Assembly (NCBI RefSeq): GCF_003586445.1
Contig: NZ_CP030028.1
Location: forward strand, 1,874,501 to 1,938,500
Direction: 5' to 3'
DNA from: Bacillus sp. Y1
GTDB taxonomy: Bacteria; Bacillota; Bacilli; Bacillales; Cytobacillaceae
DNA: 64,000 nt
Below, in pieces: positions 1 through 8,437 of this stretch (positions are counted from its first letter, which is position 1; each line of letters starts with the position of its first letter). Made by a program: the position numbers and the translations under genes. Under the pieces are notes generated by a model. It was given only the letters and a program-made list of their open reading frames with translations, was not told the origin of the DNA and made no database searches.

Positions 1-242
1 TTGATTACAAGGAACGAGTTAGTTTGAGAAGAAATTATTGCTATTGTGCGGAACTTTGTACAGAAGCAATGGAAACCATTTATACAAGCAGTGGAGCAGC
101 AGCATCAGCCGAAAGCCATCCGTTACAACAATTTTGGCGTGATATCCATGCGGGAGCACAGCATACGGCATTTAATTTCGATTGGGTAGGAGAGCTTTAT
201 GGCAAATTAGAGCTTGGTCTTCCTGTAAGTGTAGAATACTAG
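1..242 (+). CDS. C-terminal part of flavin-dependent monooxygenase, acyl-CoA dehydrogenase fold (5' end outside window)
   Basis: The open frame runs in from the left edge without a start and ends at TAG 240-242, leaving about 80 C-terminal residues. The segment with PLQQFWRDIHAGAQH followed by FDWVGELYGKLELGLP resembles the last helices of group D two-component flavin monooxygenases (HsaA, DszC, 4-hydroxyphenylacetate hydroxylase C2 type), which share the acyl-CoA dehydrogenase fold. The family uses reduced flavin supplied by a partner reductase to hydroxylate aromatic or related substrates. The FMN split-barrel gene that starts 16 bases downstream could be such a partner, but this is an inference. 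The substrate cannot be told from the fragment. Confidence 0.6.
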   Translation, partial: DYKERVSLRRNYCYCAELCTEAMETIYTSSGAAASAESHPLQQFWRDIHAGAQHTAFNFDWVGELYGKLELGLPVSVEY

Positions 243-258
243 GAACGGAGGAATGAAC

Positions 259-705
259 ATGACAGTAAGTACAGACAAGTTAACACCTGAGCTGATTTCT
301 TCTTTGCAGGGAGAAACCATGGTTTCTTTTATCACCATTAGTTCGGAAACCAATTTACCACAATTAAGTGTCGTTTCGTGGGTGCATCCTGCAGATGATG
401 GAATGAGGATAAAAGTGGCGCTTGGCCATAAAGCATCTAGTATATATAATATTCGAAGCAATCCTAACGTAGTATTAGGGGTGATAGGGGCTGGAAGCTG
501 TTATTCAGTTCAGGGAAAAGCATCCGTCTCTGAAATAAAAGAACTTACTATGAAACTATGCGTTGTCACCATTGAAGTAGAATCAGTTGAAAACGTGATG
601 TTTTACGGAGGTAAGGTAACAACAGAACCTACTTATGAGAAAACGTATAATAAAGACTTAGCTATTAAATTGGACACCGAAGTTTATGAGCTTCTAAGTG
701 AGTAA
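259..705 (+). CDS. Pyridoxamine 5'-phosphate oxidase family (FMN split-barrel) protein
   Basis: About 148 residues with the pattern of small FMN-binding split-barrel proteins: an N-terminal strand pair (MVSFITISSETNLPQ), then the HKASSIYNIRSNPNVVLGV segment typical of PNPOx-like proteins, where a subunit contacts the flavin phosphate. The start at 259 is preferred over the ATG at 253 because GGAGG at 247-251 lies 7 bases before 259 but only 1 base before 253. The gene directly follows the monooxygenase fragment and is probably cotranscribed with it. A role as flavin reductase or flavin carrier for that enzyme is possible; a detoxifying F420/FMN-type reductase is an alternative. No clear terminator follows. 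Confidence 0.65.
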   Translation: MTVSTDKLTPELISSLQGETMVSFITISSETNLPQLSVVSWVHPADDGMRIKVALGHKASSIYNIRSNPNVVLGVIGAGSCYSVQGKASVSEIKELTMKLCVVTIEVESVENVMFYGGKVTTEPTYEKTYNKDLAIKLDTEVYELLSE

Positions 706-818
706 CCTCAGTTATTTGGGATACGGTTAATGTATTAAAATGAGGTTCTCTTGAATTTTTGAGATAAAACTAACTCCCTTTTAAATAAGATGTCATGTCC
801 TTAATTCAGTAACTAGAA

Positions 819-1006
819 AATAAGCGGAGATTTTTCGGTTAAATGCAGAATGTAGCTCGTTTCGGGGTAAATAAGGGAAGATTTTCCGCTTATGCAAAGA
901 ATTCTTTCCTATTTTCGAATTTTTTGAGCCTATAGGCGGAATCTCTCCGTTTATTTAAGCTTTTTTTAATAACAATTACTAATTAAACGGAATTTCTCCG
1001 TCTATT
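819..1006. repeat. Four-unit array of short interspersed palindromes
   Basis: Four related units of 23-25 bases occur at about 820-843, 871-893, 931-955 and 982-1006. They share the pattern (A)TAAGCGGA-GATTTT-TCCGCTTAT with substitutions. Each can pair on itself through GCGGA/TCCGC-type arms. Unit starts are 50-60 bases apart and the sequence between units is unrelated. This resembles REP/BIME-like intergenic repeats found in several Bacillus genomes. No protein is encoded. Confidence 0.6.
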
Positions 1007-1254
1007 CATCAGTTCGGGTGCTTATCCTGATCCCTAACCGAAAAGTGCGGACCATCTTTACCCTAGATGTGGTAATCAGCAGGTTTTTATTGACCAGCCT
1101 ATTAACTCAAGTAAATTGGTACTCAAAACGGCACTGCAAAGGACATAAATTTTGACCTTTTTTTAATTGCACAATACTTATTGTCCATCTTAATAATGAT
1201 GTCAATTGCTGTGTCAAAGTTAATGGGATTTAGTAGAAACGTTAATAAAAAAGG

Positions 1255-1286
1255 AAAAGACGTATGCCAAAATTCATACGTCTTTT
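1255..1286 (-). terminator. Rho-independent terminator of the decarboxylase gene
   Basis: A perfect 12-bp stem (1255-1266 with 1275-1286) closes an 8-base loop. On the minus strand it is followed by CCTTTTTTATT, so it ends transcription of the leftward praH-like gene. The plus side is also T-rich. Confidence 0.8.
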
Positions 1287-1348
1287 CTTTGTCTTTTAAT
1301 AAGAAAGCACTAGAAAACGGAACCCTACTTTTTGTGTGGCGGTTTTTT

Positions 1349-2284
1349 TTAATCGAGCAAAGATTGAACTCCCTTTGCAAAAGACGCCTGTGGCGGCCAA
1401 GCACAAAGATCGAAAGGAAAATCAGAGCCCGGAACGATTCGATCTTCACCTACTGTTTCCAATAAAAAATCAATGCTTGCTTGATTCCATAGAACTGTAT
1501 CATACCAGAAGCGTTTTAAGTACTCTGAGGGCTTTCCTTGCAGGTTGGACGAAACAGCTCTCCATTGTTCATATCCTTTATCAAGTCTGCCAATTTGATA
1601 AGGGAGGAACCCTCCGCCATGGGCAAATAAAATTTTAATGTTAGGATACTTGTCGATCATACCGCTTAATAGAATATCAGTTGAACACACGGTTGTTTCC
1701 CAGGGGACGCCAATTAGATTCGGCATCATCCAATTTTTTAATCGAGGATCTTCGCTTAGCAATGGATGGATGAAAAGAATGGCTTTTAACCGGTTTGCTT
1801 CTTCAAAAAATGGAATAAAATAGTCGTCTGAAAGCATTTTTCCAGCTGCTGAGGGTCCGATGATTGCCCCTTTTAGCCCCAGTTTCATTGCATCATGTAA
1901 AATATGTGCGGCACGCTCAGGATGGCTGAGAGGAACGGTGCCAAGAGCGGATAAGCGTCCCTTCGTTTGTGTAACCAATTGTGACAAAGATAGATTGTAT
2001 ACTTGGGAAATATCTGTGGTGATGTCTTGTGGGAAGTCATACATAAAAAGCTGTGGAATAGGTGAAATCAAGGAATAAGAAACACCAGCTTCTTTTTGTT
2101 TGTAAAGATACAGGTTCTTGTCGATAAAGGATGGTTTTAATTCAAAGCCCCACTTCTCATTGACTACTAAAAAGTCATCTTTGTTTTCTTCCTTTTTAAT
2201 CCATTTGGCATTGACGATATCTTTATGGTCCTTTAACCAAGTAAGAACATCATCTGGGATAAAATGAGTATGAAAATCATGCAT
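1349..2284 (-). CDS. praH: ACMSD-type amidohydrolase, probable 5-carboxy-2-hydroxymuconate-6-semialdehyde decarboxylase
   Basis: A 311-residue amidohydrolase-2 protein of the ACMSD/gamma-resorcylate decarboxylase family. Visible metal ligands are the N-terminal HxH (H5, H7), an HP motif in the middle, HGGG, and the late GSDFPFD aspartate. The start at 2284 is preferred because AAGGAGA lies 8 bases before it; upstream in-frame codons overlap the regulator gene. ACMSD-family enzymes decarboxylate amino- or hydroxymuconate semialdehydes. With a complete 2-hydroxymuconate pathway and 4-hydroxybenzoate hydroxylase nearby, the expected role is removal of the carboxyl group of the protocatechuate 2,3-cleavage product (PraH of Paenibacillus). 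The substrate is inferred from context. The gene sits on the opposite strand from the other pathway genes, behind the IclR gene. Confidence 0.7.
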   Translation of the reverse strand: MHDFHTHFIPDDVLTWLKDHKDIVNAKWIKKEENKDDFLVVNEKWGFELKPSFIDKNLYLYKQKEAGVSYSLISPIPQLFMYDFPQDITTDISQVYNLSLSQLVTQTKGRLSALGTVPLSHPERAAHILHDAMKLGLKGAIIGPSAAGKMLSDDYFIPFFEEANRLKAILFIHPLLSEDPRLKNWMMPNLIGVPWETTVCSTDILLSGMIDKYPNIKILFAHGGGFLPYQIGRLDKGYEQWRAVSSNLQGKPSEYLKRFWYDTVLWNQASIDFLLETVGEDRIVPGSDFPFDLCAWPPQASFAKGVQSLLD

Positions 2285-2328
2285 TTGGGAGATTCTCCTT
2301 ACGATTTTGATAGAATTTCGGTTTCTTA

Positions 2329-3102
2329 TTACCAATAACCCATACGGTTTGATATTTCCATGGCGGCTTGCATCACTTTCTTTGCGTAGCCTGGAACTTT
2401 GTTTGCTTGTATCCTTTGTTTTGGTCCTACAATTGCTAGTGCAGCGATGACCTTTCCGCGATAATCATAGACAGGTGCAGCGATCGAGTTCACTCCTTCG
2501 AGAATTTCTTCACTGCTAAAAGTGTAACCGTTTTCTTTTATTTGTTTTAAATGGGCTCTAAGTTTACTAGGGTCGGTAATGGTGTTTTTCGTATATCTGG
2601 TTAAGCCTTTTTCAATGACTCTATCGACTAGTGGATCATCCGAATAGGCTAATAACACCTTACCTGAGCTCGTGCAATAAGGAGGATTTCTTTTTCCAAC
2701 ATTCGTTAACACACGAACAGGGTGGTGGCAATCGACCTTTTGAAGATAGATGACTTCATCATTATCCAGTACAGATATATGGGCTGTTTCGCCTATACTT
2801 TCCACCAGACGGTTTAATACCGACTGTGATTCTTTGTAGATGTCCATATGACTATTAACGATACCGCTTAAGGAAAGGATGGATAGGCCGAGTCGATACT
2901 TTCTTGACTCTGGATCTTTATAGACAAAACCCTCGGAAGCTAAAGTTGCCATGGTCCTACTCACCGTGCTTTTATTAATACCTAGAGAAGTAGATAAGTC
3001 GCTAATCTTCTTTTCTGGCTCTTCCATCGTAAAGCTTCTTAATATTCGTAAAGCATTTTTTACGGATGATAAATGCTGGTCTTCCTGTTTTTCCGTAACC
3101 AT
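2329..3102 (-). CDS. IclR family transcriptional regulator
   Basis: A 257-residue protein with an N-terminal winged helix-turn-helix (about residues 15-75, including ISDLSTSLGINKSTVSR) and a C-terminal IclR effector-binding domain containing the GKRNPPYCTSSGKVLLAY segment. IclR proteins such as PobR and PcaR control aromatic acid genes and respond to ring compounds or intermediates. The start ATG has an AAGGAGGAG ribosome site on the minus strand. It is divergent from the TRAP transporter and oxygenase genes and lies upstream of the decarboxylase on the same strand, so it is the likely local regulator of both directions. The inducer is unknown. Confidence 0.85.
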   Translation of the reverse strand: MVTEKQEDQHLSSVKNALRILRSFTMEEPEKKISDLSTSLGINKSTVSRTMATLASEGFVYKDPESRKYRLGLSILSLSGIVNSHMDIYKESQSVLNRLVESIGETAHISVLDNDEVIYLQKVDCHHPVRVLTNVGKRNPPYCTSSGKVLLAYSDDPLVDRVIEKGLTRYTKNTITDPSKLRAHLKQIKENGYTFSSEEILEGVNSIAAPVYDYRGKVIAALAIVGPKQRIQANKVPGYAKKVMQAAMEISNRMGYW

Positions 3103-3364
3103 CTAGTCTCCTCCTTTTTTCATCATTAGAAACAGAATAAAGATTGTTTCTCTATAGTGGAGAATATAGCAAATAAAACCAAATAAATAAAGTGAATATT
3201 TATAAAGTTTAAAATAAAATAAATTTTTTGTGTTTTGTTGCGTATAGAGAAACTTTGATGTTGATAGCGTAAAAAGTAGTGAGTAAGATTAAAAATGTGA
3301 AGATTGATAACTTTTAGGAGAATCCTTTCCAATTTAAAAGAAGAGATTTTTCTAAATAACAAAA

Positions 3365-3378
3365 TGTAAGCGTTTTAA
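3365..3378 (+). promoter_or_regulatory. cre-like catabolite repression site upstream of the TRAP operon
   Basis: TGTAAGCGTTTTAA matches the Bacillus CcpA operator pattern TGWAARCGYTWNCW at 13 of 14 positions and lies 23 bases before the dctP start codon. The 299-base divergent region 3103-3401 holds this site, AT-rich sequence, and presumably both promoters and the IclR operator, which I could not pinpoint. Confidence 0.55.
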
Positions 3379-3401
3379 TTATATGAAGAGGGGGATGTAA
3401 G

Positions 3402-4460
3402 ATGTTGAAAAGAGGGATGAAGCTTAGTTTTACTATGTTAACCTTGATTTTACTAGTATTTGTGTCAGCCTGTTCGAAAAGCTCTGGGGGAGAACAAGGA
3501 GCATCAGATACAAAATCAATTACCTTTAAGATGGGGCATATGAACTCTCCTGACCATGTTCAAGATTCGAAGGCAATGAAACCGTTCAGTGAAGAAGTAG
3601 AAAAGCTTACCGATGGTCGAGTGAAATTTCAAATCTATCCGGGTGGAGCTCTCGGTGGTCCCAAGGATACGTTAGACAATATTACAACTGGAATCATGGA
3701 TGCGGGTTGGGGGTTACATGGGTATAATGCTGGAAAGTTTCCAACCCACTCTGTTCTTCAGCTTCCATTCCTTGCAAACGGGACGGGAGAAGAGTTGAGT
3801 GTTGTTGCTCAAAAGCTTTATGATACGTTCCCTGAAATCCAAAAGGAATATGACGATTTAAAGTTGTTATGGGTTCACGCAGCTGATCCGTACGCGATTA
3901 TCACAAAAGGAAAAGCAGTCAGAAGCTTTGAGGACGTGAAAGGTTTAAAGCTTAGAACTCCGTCTGTTGAAGCAGGTGAAATGATTAAGTCATGGGGAGC
4001 AACTCCCGTTTCCTTACCAGCACCAGAAATTTATGATGCACTTCAAAAGGGTGTGATTGATGGGGGAGTCTTACCTATTGCAGCTATTAAAGATTTTAAC
4101 CTAACCGATTTGGTTGATTACGTCACATTAGGAAACTTCAACACTAGTATTTTCTACGTCGCTATGAACAAAGATAGCTGGAATAAGATCTCTCCAGAAG
4201 ATCAAAAGCTCATTGAAGAAGAACTACTTGGTGAGCCAATGGCGAAAATGGCAGGGGCAGCGTTTGATTATCAAAAGGGCTTAGCGGAAACAGAAGCGAA
4301 AGATGCAGGTGTAGAATTTATTAGTCTGGAAGAGAGTGAACTTCAAAAATTTAAGGATAACTCTGAGGGTGTAAAGGAAAAATGGTTATCTGATATGAAA
4401 TCAAATGGGGTAGATGGTCAGAAGATTTACGATGAAACAGTAAAGCTTATTGAAGAATAA
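3402..4460 (+). CDS. TRAP transporter substrate-binding lipoprotein, DctP family
   Basis: A 352-residue extracytoplasmic binding protein. It has a lipoprotein signal (LVFVSAC lipobox, about residues 18-24), then the DctP fold with the FKMGHMNSPDHVQ beginning and the conserved GLKLRTPS segment that holds the carboxylate-binding arginine. It is the first gene of a P-Q-M TRAP set that uses an ion gradient to import organic acids. The neighbouring oxygenase and protocatechuate genes suggest an aromatic acid as the ligand, by inference only. The cre-like motif just upstream suggests repression when preferred sugars are present. Confidence 0.88.
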   Translation: MLKRGMKLSFTMLTLILLVFVSACSKSSGGEQGASDTKSITFKMGHMNSPDHVQDSKAMKPFSEEVEKLTDGRVKFQIYPGGALGGPKDTLDNITTGIMDAGWGLHGYNAGKFPTHSVLQLPFLANGTGEELSVVAQKLYDTFPEIQKEYDDLKLLWVHAADPYAIITKGKAVRSFEDVKGLKLRTPSVEAGEMIKSWGATPVSLPAPEIYDALQKGVIDGGVLPIAAIKDFNLTDLVDYVTLGNFNTSIFYVAMNKDSWNKISPEDQKLIEEELLGEPMAKMAGAAFDYQKGLAETEAKDAGVEFISLEESELQKFKDNSEGVKEKWLSDMKSNGVDGQKIYDETVKLIEE

Positions 4461-4487
4461 TAGTCTTCCTAATTGGAGGTGTAGGTA

Positions 4488-5051
4488 ATGGAACAAGAAG
4501 TAAGAAAGGAAGTTTCGTTGAGAGCTTCGGCTCTTGACGAAGTTTCCTTTTTAGAAAAAGTTATTCATTCATTCGAGAAAGTCGTTTCTACTTTAAATAA
4601 TGTTCTTCATAAAGTGTCAAGTATCATTTTGTTTCTATTAATGTTTCTTACGACGGCAGATGTGTTTGGTCGATATTTTTTTAATAAGCCTATTACGGGA
4701 ACGTACGAACTAACAGGATTGGCACTAGCCATGATCATCTTTTTTAGTCTTGGTTCGGCACAACTGAAAAAAGATCATATTGAAATTGACTTTTTAACGA
4801 ATATGATGCCCGCAAAGGTTCAACACGCACTTTATGCCCTTACTTCCCTCATATTATTTATCCTTATGTCCTTAACCTCTTGGCAATTATTCGAATATAC
4901 AAAGAGGATTTATTTCGGAAATGAATTAAGTGGAGATCTTGGTTTACCACTTTATCTGTTCGTTACTTTTGCCACAGTCGGTGCGGTTTGTTTTACATTA
5001 ACGTATCTTGTTGATTCGTTAAAATCCTTCCTAAGGGTGGTGAAAAAATGA
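4488..5051 (+). CDS. TRAP transporter small permease, DctQ family
   Basis: A 187-residue membrane protein with four predicted transmembrane helices, preceded by a cytoplasmic leader of about 40 residues. The FGRYFFNKPITGTYELTGLALA stretch after the first helix is typical of DctQ subunits. The ribosome site TTGGAGGTG precedes the start, and the stop overlaps the next start by four bases (ATGA), indicating translational coupling with the large permease. It bridges the binding protein and the large subunit in the import complex. Confidence 0.88.
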   Translation: MEQEVRKEVSLRASALDEVSFLEKVIHSFEKVVSTLNNVLHKVSSIILFLLMFLTTADVFGRYFFNKPITGTYELTGLALAMIIFFSLGSAQLKKDHIEIDFLTNMMPAKVQHALYALTSLILFILMSLTSWQLFEYTKRIYFGNELSGDLGLPLYLFVTFATVGAVCFTLTYLVDSLKSFLRVVKK

Positions 5052-6352
5052 GTCCAGAAATGATAGGAGTACTAGGAATTGTGCTACTCTTGGTTCTCAT
5101 CTTATTAAGGGTTTCTGTAGGTCTTTCATTATTTTTAGTAGGGTTTTTAGGGGTATCGTGGCTTTCTGACTGGCAGGTAGGATTGTCACAGCTTGGGTCC
5201 TCTGCTTTTGGTACTTCTAATAACTATGGGTTAAGTGTTATTCCACTGTTTATATTAATGGGAATGTTTATGTCTAACACGGGATTAGGAAAGGATCTGT
5301 TTAATGCAGTTGACAAGTGGATTGGCCATTTTCGTGGTGGTCTTGCGATTGCAACAGTCGGTGCCGCCTCCATTTTTGCTGCCATATCTGGCTCTTCCAA
5401 TGCAACTACGGCTACTTTGGCGAAGATTACGATTCCTGAAATGAAAGAGTACAATTACCGGACGACCTTTTCTACGGCAGCAGTTGCAGCCGGTGGAACT
5501 TTGGGGATATTAATTCCTCCTAGTGTTATTTTAATTTTATATGGAGCATTAACGTCTGAACCAATCGGTCCTCTATTAATTGGGGGATTAGTACCGGGAA
5601 TCATCATGACCCTTCTTTTTATGCTGATGATCAACATTCAAGTCCGCTTAGACCCTTCTATTGCCCCAACTAAAATGGAGAAGGCGACCATCGAGGAGAA
5701 ATTCTCCTCTTTAAAAAGTGTTTGGCCTTTTCTTTTGATATTTGCGATTAGTATCGGGGGAATTTACTTTGGGGTTTTCACTCCAAGTGAGGCTGGTGGA
5801 ATTGGAGCCATTGGTGCCTTTTTCCTCACTCTATTAACAAAACGATTGAGTTTTAAAGGGCTCATTTCATCCTTAGATGAATCGATCCGATTGACGGTTA
5901 TGCTGTTTTTAATTCTGATCGGAGCATCGTTATTCGGTAAGTTCTTAGCGTTAAGCCAAATACCGATGTATTTAACAACAACTGTCGGATCACTAGACGT
6001 TTCTCCTTATCTTATCATGGCTATGATTCTTGTAGTCTACTTTATTTTAGGAATGTTTTTAGAGGGAATTGCCATAATGGTACTCACTCTGCCCATTGTT
6101 TATCCTTTGATTACTCAATTAGGATTTGATGGATTATGGTTCGGGATTATCATAGTGATGGTACTCAATATTGGGGTTCTTACACCGCCTCTCGGATTAA
6201 GTGTTTATATTATTAGTGGCGTCGTAAAAGATGTTCCCATTCAGCAAATTTTTAAAGGTGTGATACCTGCTATTCTTACCATGATTGCTTTTACGATTGT
6301 TTTAGTTATTTTTCCTGAAATTGTAACATTCCTACCAGGTTTGATTGAATAG
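5048..6352 (+). CDS. TRAP transporter large permease, DctM family
   Basis: A 434-residue polytopic membrane protein with about 12 helices. Family hallmarks include AAISGSSNATTATLAKITIPEM in the first half, GGTLGILIPPSVILILYG, and NIGVLTPPLGLSVYI near the end. It forms the ion-coupled translocation path of the TRAP system. It is translationally coupled to dctQ. The stop codon at 6350-6352 lies 25 bases before the oxygenase start, so transporter and oxygenase are probably on one transcript. This placement makes an oxygenase substrate or a pathway acid the likely cargo. Confidence 0.88.
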   Translation: MSPEMIGVLGIVLLLVLILLRVSVGLSLFLVGFLGVSWLSDWQVGLSQLGSSAFGTSNNYGLSVIPLFILMGMFMSNTGLGKDLFNAVDKWIGHFRGGLAIATVGAASIFAAISGSSNATTATLAKITIPEMKEYNYRTTFSTAAVAAGGTLGILIPPSVILILYGALTSEPIGPLLIGGLVPGIIMTLLFMLMINIQVRLDPSIAPTKMEKATIEEKFSSLKSVWPFLLIFAISIGGIYFGVFTPSEAGGIGAIGAFFLTLLTKRLSFKGLISSLDESIRLTVMLFLILIGASLFGKFLALSQIPMYLTTTVGSLDVSPYLIMAMILVVYFILGMFLEGIAIMVLTLPIVYPLITQLGFDGLWFGIIIVMVLNIGVLTPPLGLSVYIISGVVKDVPIQQIFKGVIPAILTMIAFTIVLVIFPEIVTFLPGLIE

Positions 6353-6377
6353 AGAACGTAAAAGAGGAGTGGGCCAT

Positions 6378-7727
6378 ATGATCAAAAAAACACTAGATGA
6401 AAAAGCATTTCACTTATTAAAAGAAAAAATGGATGAAGGCTTACTTCCACAATGGGTGTTAACGGATCCAGATATATTTGAGCTTGAAATTGAAAAGATT
6501 TATGGACATTCATGGCAGTTTCTTGGCCACGAAACGGAAATCAAAGATCCTGGAAGTTATGTGACACGCTGGATGGTTAATGATCCGGTTCTATTAGTTA
6601 GAACTCGTGAAGGTGAAATTAAAGCTTTTTTAAATTCATGTACCCATCGTGGAACACAGTTATGTACAGCTGATCGAGGGAATAAAAAAACCTTTACTTG
6701 TCCTTATCATGGATGGAGCTATAATTTGAACGGCGAATTAGTGGGGATTGTGGCCGGAAACAAAGTGTATGGGGAAGAAATGGATAAATCAGAGTGGGGG
6801 TTAAGACCGATCCCTCAAGTTGAAATGTATCAAGGAATGATCTTTGGAAATCTTGATATAAATGCGGAACCTCTAGAGGATTATCTAGGGGAGATGAAGT
6901 GGTACTTAGATATTCTTCTTGGCAGAAGTGGCGGGATGGAAGTGCGAGGTCTCCCACAGCGCTGGGTAGCGAAAGCAAATTGGAAGGCGACTGCTGAAAA
7001 CTTTGCTGCTGATCCGTATCATGTGCAAACGACTCACCGCTCCACGGTTGAAATGGGAATTAGTCCGGAAGACCCTCTATATGCTGGCTATGGACATCAA
7101 GTGGTGATGAAAAATGCACATGGTATTAATGTGATAACTTCAAAGACAGGAAAAGCAAGAGTACCTTTCCAAGGAATGCCCGAGTCTATGTGGCCATTGT
7201 TTGAGAAGCATTTAACCCCTGAACAGTTAGATGTTCAATCGAAAGTCACTGTTTTCGTGGGGGGAGTTTATCCAAATCTATCATTTGTAAGTCCCATTCA
7301 TGGAACGGAAGGTCACTTACATAACTACTTGAACTTTCGAATGTGGAGACCGCTTGGACCAGATAAAGTAGAGGTTTGGTGCTGGTTTTTAATTGATGAG
7401 GCAGCACCTGAGGAATATAAAGAAGCCGCCTATCGAGGATATCTAGGTTCATTCGGTCCAAGTGGAACATTAGAACAAGATGATACGGAAACATGGGCCC
7501 GAATTGTTGAAGTAAGTAAAGGCTTAATGATGAGAGATAAAAGTTTGAATTACAATAGTGTGAGCAATTATTTAATGGGGTACTCGCACGTGGAACCGGA
7601 CGAGAATTTCCCTGGACCGGGGACTGCTTATCCAACGACTTATATAGACGCTTTATCAAGACGGATGCACGAACAATGGCTCGAAATGATCTCCAAGGGA
7701 CTCTTTAAAGAGGAGGTTAATCAATGA
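6378..7727 (+). CDS. Rieske non-heme iron ring-hydroxylating oxygenase, alpha subunit
   Basis: A 449-residue alpha subunit. The Rieske [2Fe-2S] ligands are C88, H90, C108 and H111. The catalytic motif D212-x2-H215-x4-H220 follows, with the bridging aspartate, and EQDD near residue 370 probably supplies the third iron ligand. The start at 6378 has AGAGGAG about 9 bases upstream; an earlier in-frame ATG at 6345 overlaps the permease gene and has no ribosome site. The beta subunit overlaps the stop. No ferredoxin, reductase or dihydrodiol dehydrogenase gene is present in the window. An enzyme whose product rearomatises on its own, for example a 4-substituted benzoate giving protocatechuate, would fit, but the substrate is unknown. 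Confidence 0.88.
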   Translation: MIKKTLDEKAFHLLKEKMDEGLLPQWVLTDPDIFELEIEKIYGHSWQFLGHETEIKDPGSYVTRWMVNDPVLLVRTREGEIKAFLNSCTHRGTQLCTADRGNKKTFTCPYHGWSYNLNGELVGIVAGNKVYGEEMDKSEWGLRPIPQVEMYQGMIFGNLDINAEPLEDYLGEMKWYLDILLGRSGGMEVRGLPQRWVAKANWKATAENFAADPYHVQTTHRSTVEMGISPEDPLYAGYGHQVVMKNAHGINVITSKTGKARVPFQGMPESMWPLFEKHLTPEQLDVQSKVTVFVGGVYPNLSFVSPIHGTEGHLHNYLNFRMWRPLGPDKVEVWCWFLIDEAAPEEYKEAAYRGYLGSFGPSGTLEQDDTETWARIVEVSKGLMMRDKSLNYNSVSNYLMGYSHVEPDENFPGPGTAYPTTYIDALSRRMHEQWLEMISKGLFKEEVNQ

Positions 7728-8248
7728 ATCTAGATATTGAGAGAAAGGTGACACCCGAGCTCCATCTTGAGATCACAACATTACTAAATAGAGAAGCGTA
7801 TTTCCTCGACAATCGTAAATACAAGGAATGGTTGGAATTACTTACGGATGACCTCGTATATAGAATGCCATTGAGGGAAACGGTTGAAGGTGTAGGGGTG
7901 GATGATATTTCTAAAGATATGGCTTTCTTTGAAGAAACGAAGGTCTCTCTAACTACTAGAGTAAACCGCTTGTATACGAAATCTGCTTGGGTAGAAAACC
8001 CGGCAACTAGGCAGCGACATTTTATTACAAATGTAACCGTAGAGGGAACGGAAAAGGAAGACCAGTACAAAGTAAGGAGCTATTTCTTATTTATGAGAAG
8101 CAGAGCCTCTACGACTGATATTGAGCAAATGTTTGGGGAGCGAAATGATATTGTTCGAAAAGTAAATGGTGTGTGGAAAATCTCCTCACGTACGATTTTC
8201 CCAGACCAATCGGTAATCACTACAATGAATATGAGTATGTTTCTTTAG
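7724..8248 (+). CDS. Ring-hydroxylating oxygenase, beta subunit
   Basis: A 174-residue small subunit of the SnoaL-like fold seen in beta subunits of Rieske oxygenases. Typical features are the N-terminal helix with REAYFLDNRKYKEWLELLTDDLVYRMP and the C-terminal strand with VWKISSRTI. ATGA overlap with the alpha gene (7724-7727) and an AGAGGAGG ribosome site inside alpha show tight coupling for an alpha3beta3-type assembly. A terminator follows at 8291. Confidence 0.88.
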   Translation: MNLDIERKVTPELHLEITTLLNREAYFLDNRKYKEWLELLTDDLVYRMPLRETVEGVGVDDISKDMAFFEETKVSLTTRVNRLYTKSAWVENPATRQRHFITNVTVEGTEKEDQYKVRSYFLFMRSRASTTDIEQMFGERNDIVRKVNGVWKISSRTIFPDQSVITTMNMSMFL

Positions 8249-8290
8249 CTAGCAAATACTATTTTCCTTAAAAAAATTCATTATTACACG

Positions 8291-8315
8291 GCCTCCTGAT
8301 AAAAAGGAGGCATTT
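8291..8315 (+). terminator. Terminator after the oxygenase operon
   Basis: GCCTCCT (8291-8297) pairs with AGGAGGC (8305-8311) around a 7-base loop and is followed by ATTTTAATT. It separates the TRAP/oxygenase operon from the lower-pathway operon. Confidence 0.7.
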
Positions 8316-8381
8316 TAATTAAATTTTCAAAATAATACCGATTGTTGCATATAGAGCAACAAGAGCGTTGTTGGTGCTGAG

Positions 8382-8395
8382 AGTAAGCGTTACCA
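8382..8395 (+). promoter_or_regulatory. cre-like site upstream of the meta-cleavage operon
   Basis: AGTAAGCGTTACCA matches the CcpA consensus TGWAARCGYTWNCW at 13 of 14 positions. It lies 42 bases before the dehydrogenase start, in the only intergenic gap that can hold this operon's promoter. Confidence 0.5.
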
Positions 8396-8437
8396 TATAG
8401 TTAATAAAAATAATTTATTATTAGGAGGAAACACAGC

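Larger units (their letters stand above)
706..1348. other. Gene-free stretch with palindromic repeats and a terminator
   Basis: No credible gene is seen. The short open frames here lack ribosome binding sites and known-looking protein sequence. The stretch holds four imperfect palindromic repeat units (819-1006) and the terminator of the leftward decarboxylase gene (1255-1286). Confidence 0.6.

Noticed and set aside
819-1006. Regular repeats that could be read as a CRISPR array
   Set aside because: Units are diverged from each other, self-complementary over their full length, only four in number, and no cas genes are present.
1123-1465. Overlapping frames of about 100 codons on both strands
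   Set aside because: They cover the terminator and the end of the decarboxylase gene, without ribosome sites or family similarity.
3126-3362. Leftward 78-codon frame in the divergent IclR/TRAP region
   Set aside because: It fills a promoter region, has no ribosome site and reads as low-complexity AT-rich sequence.
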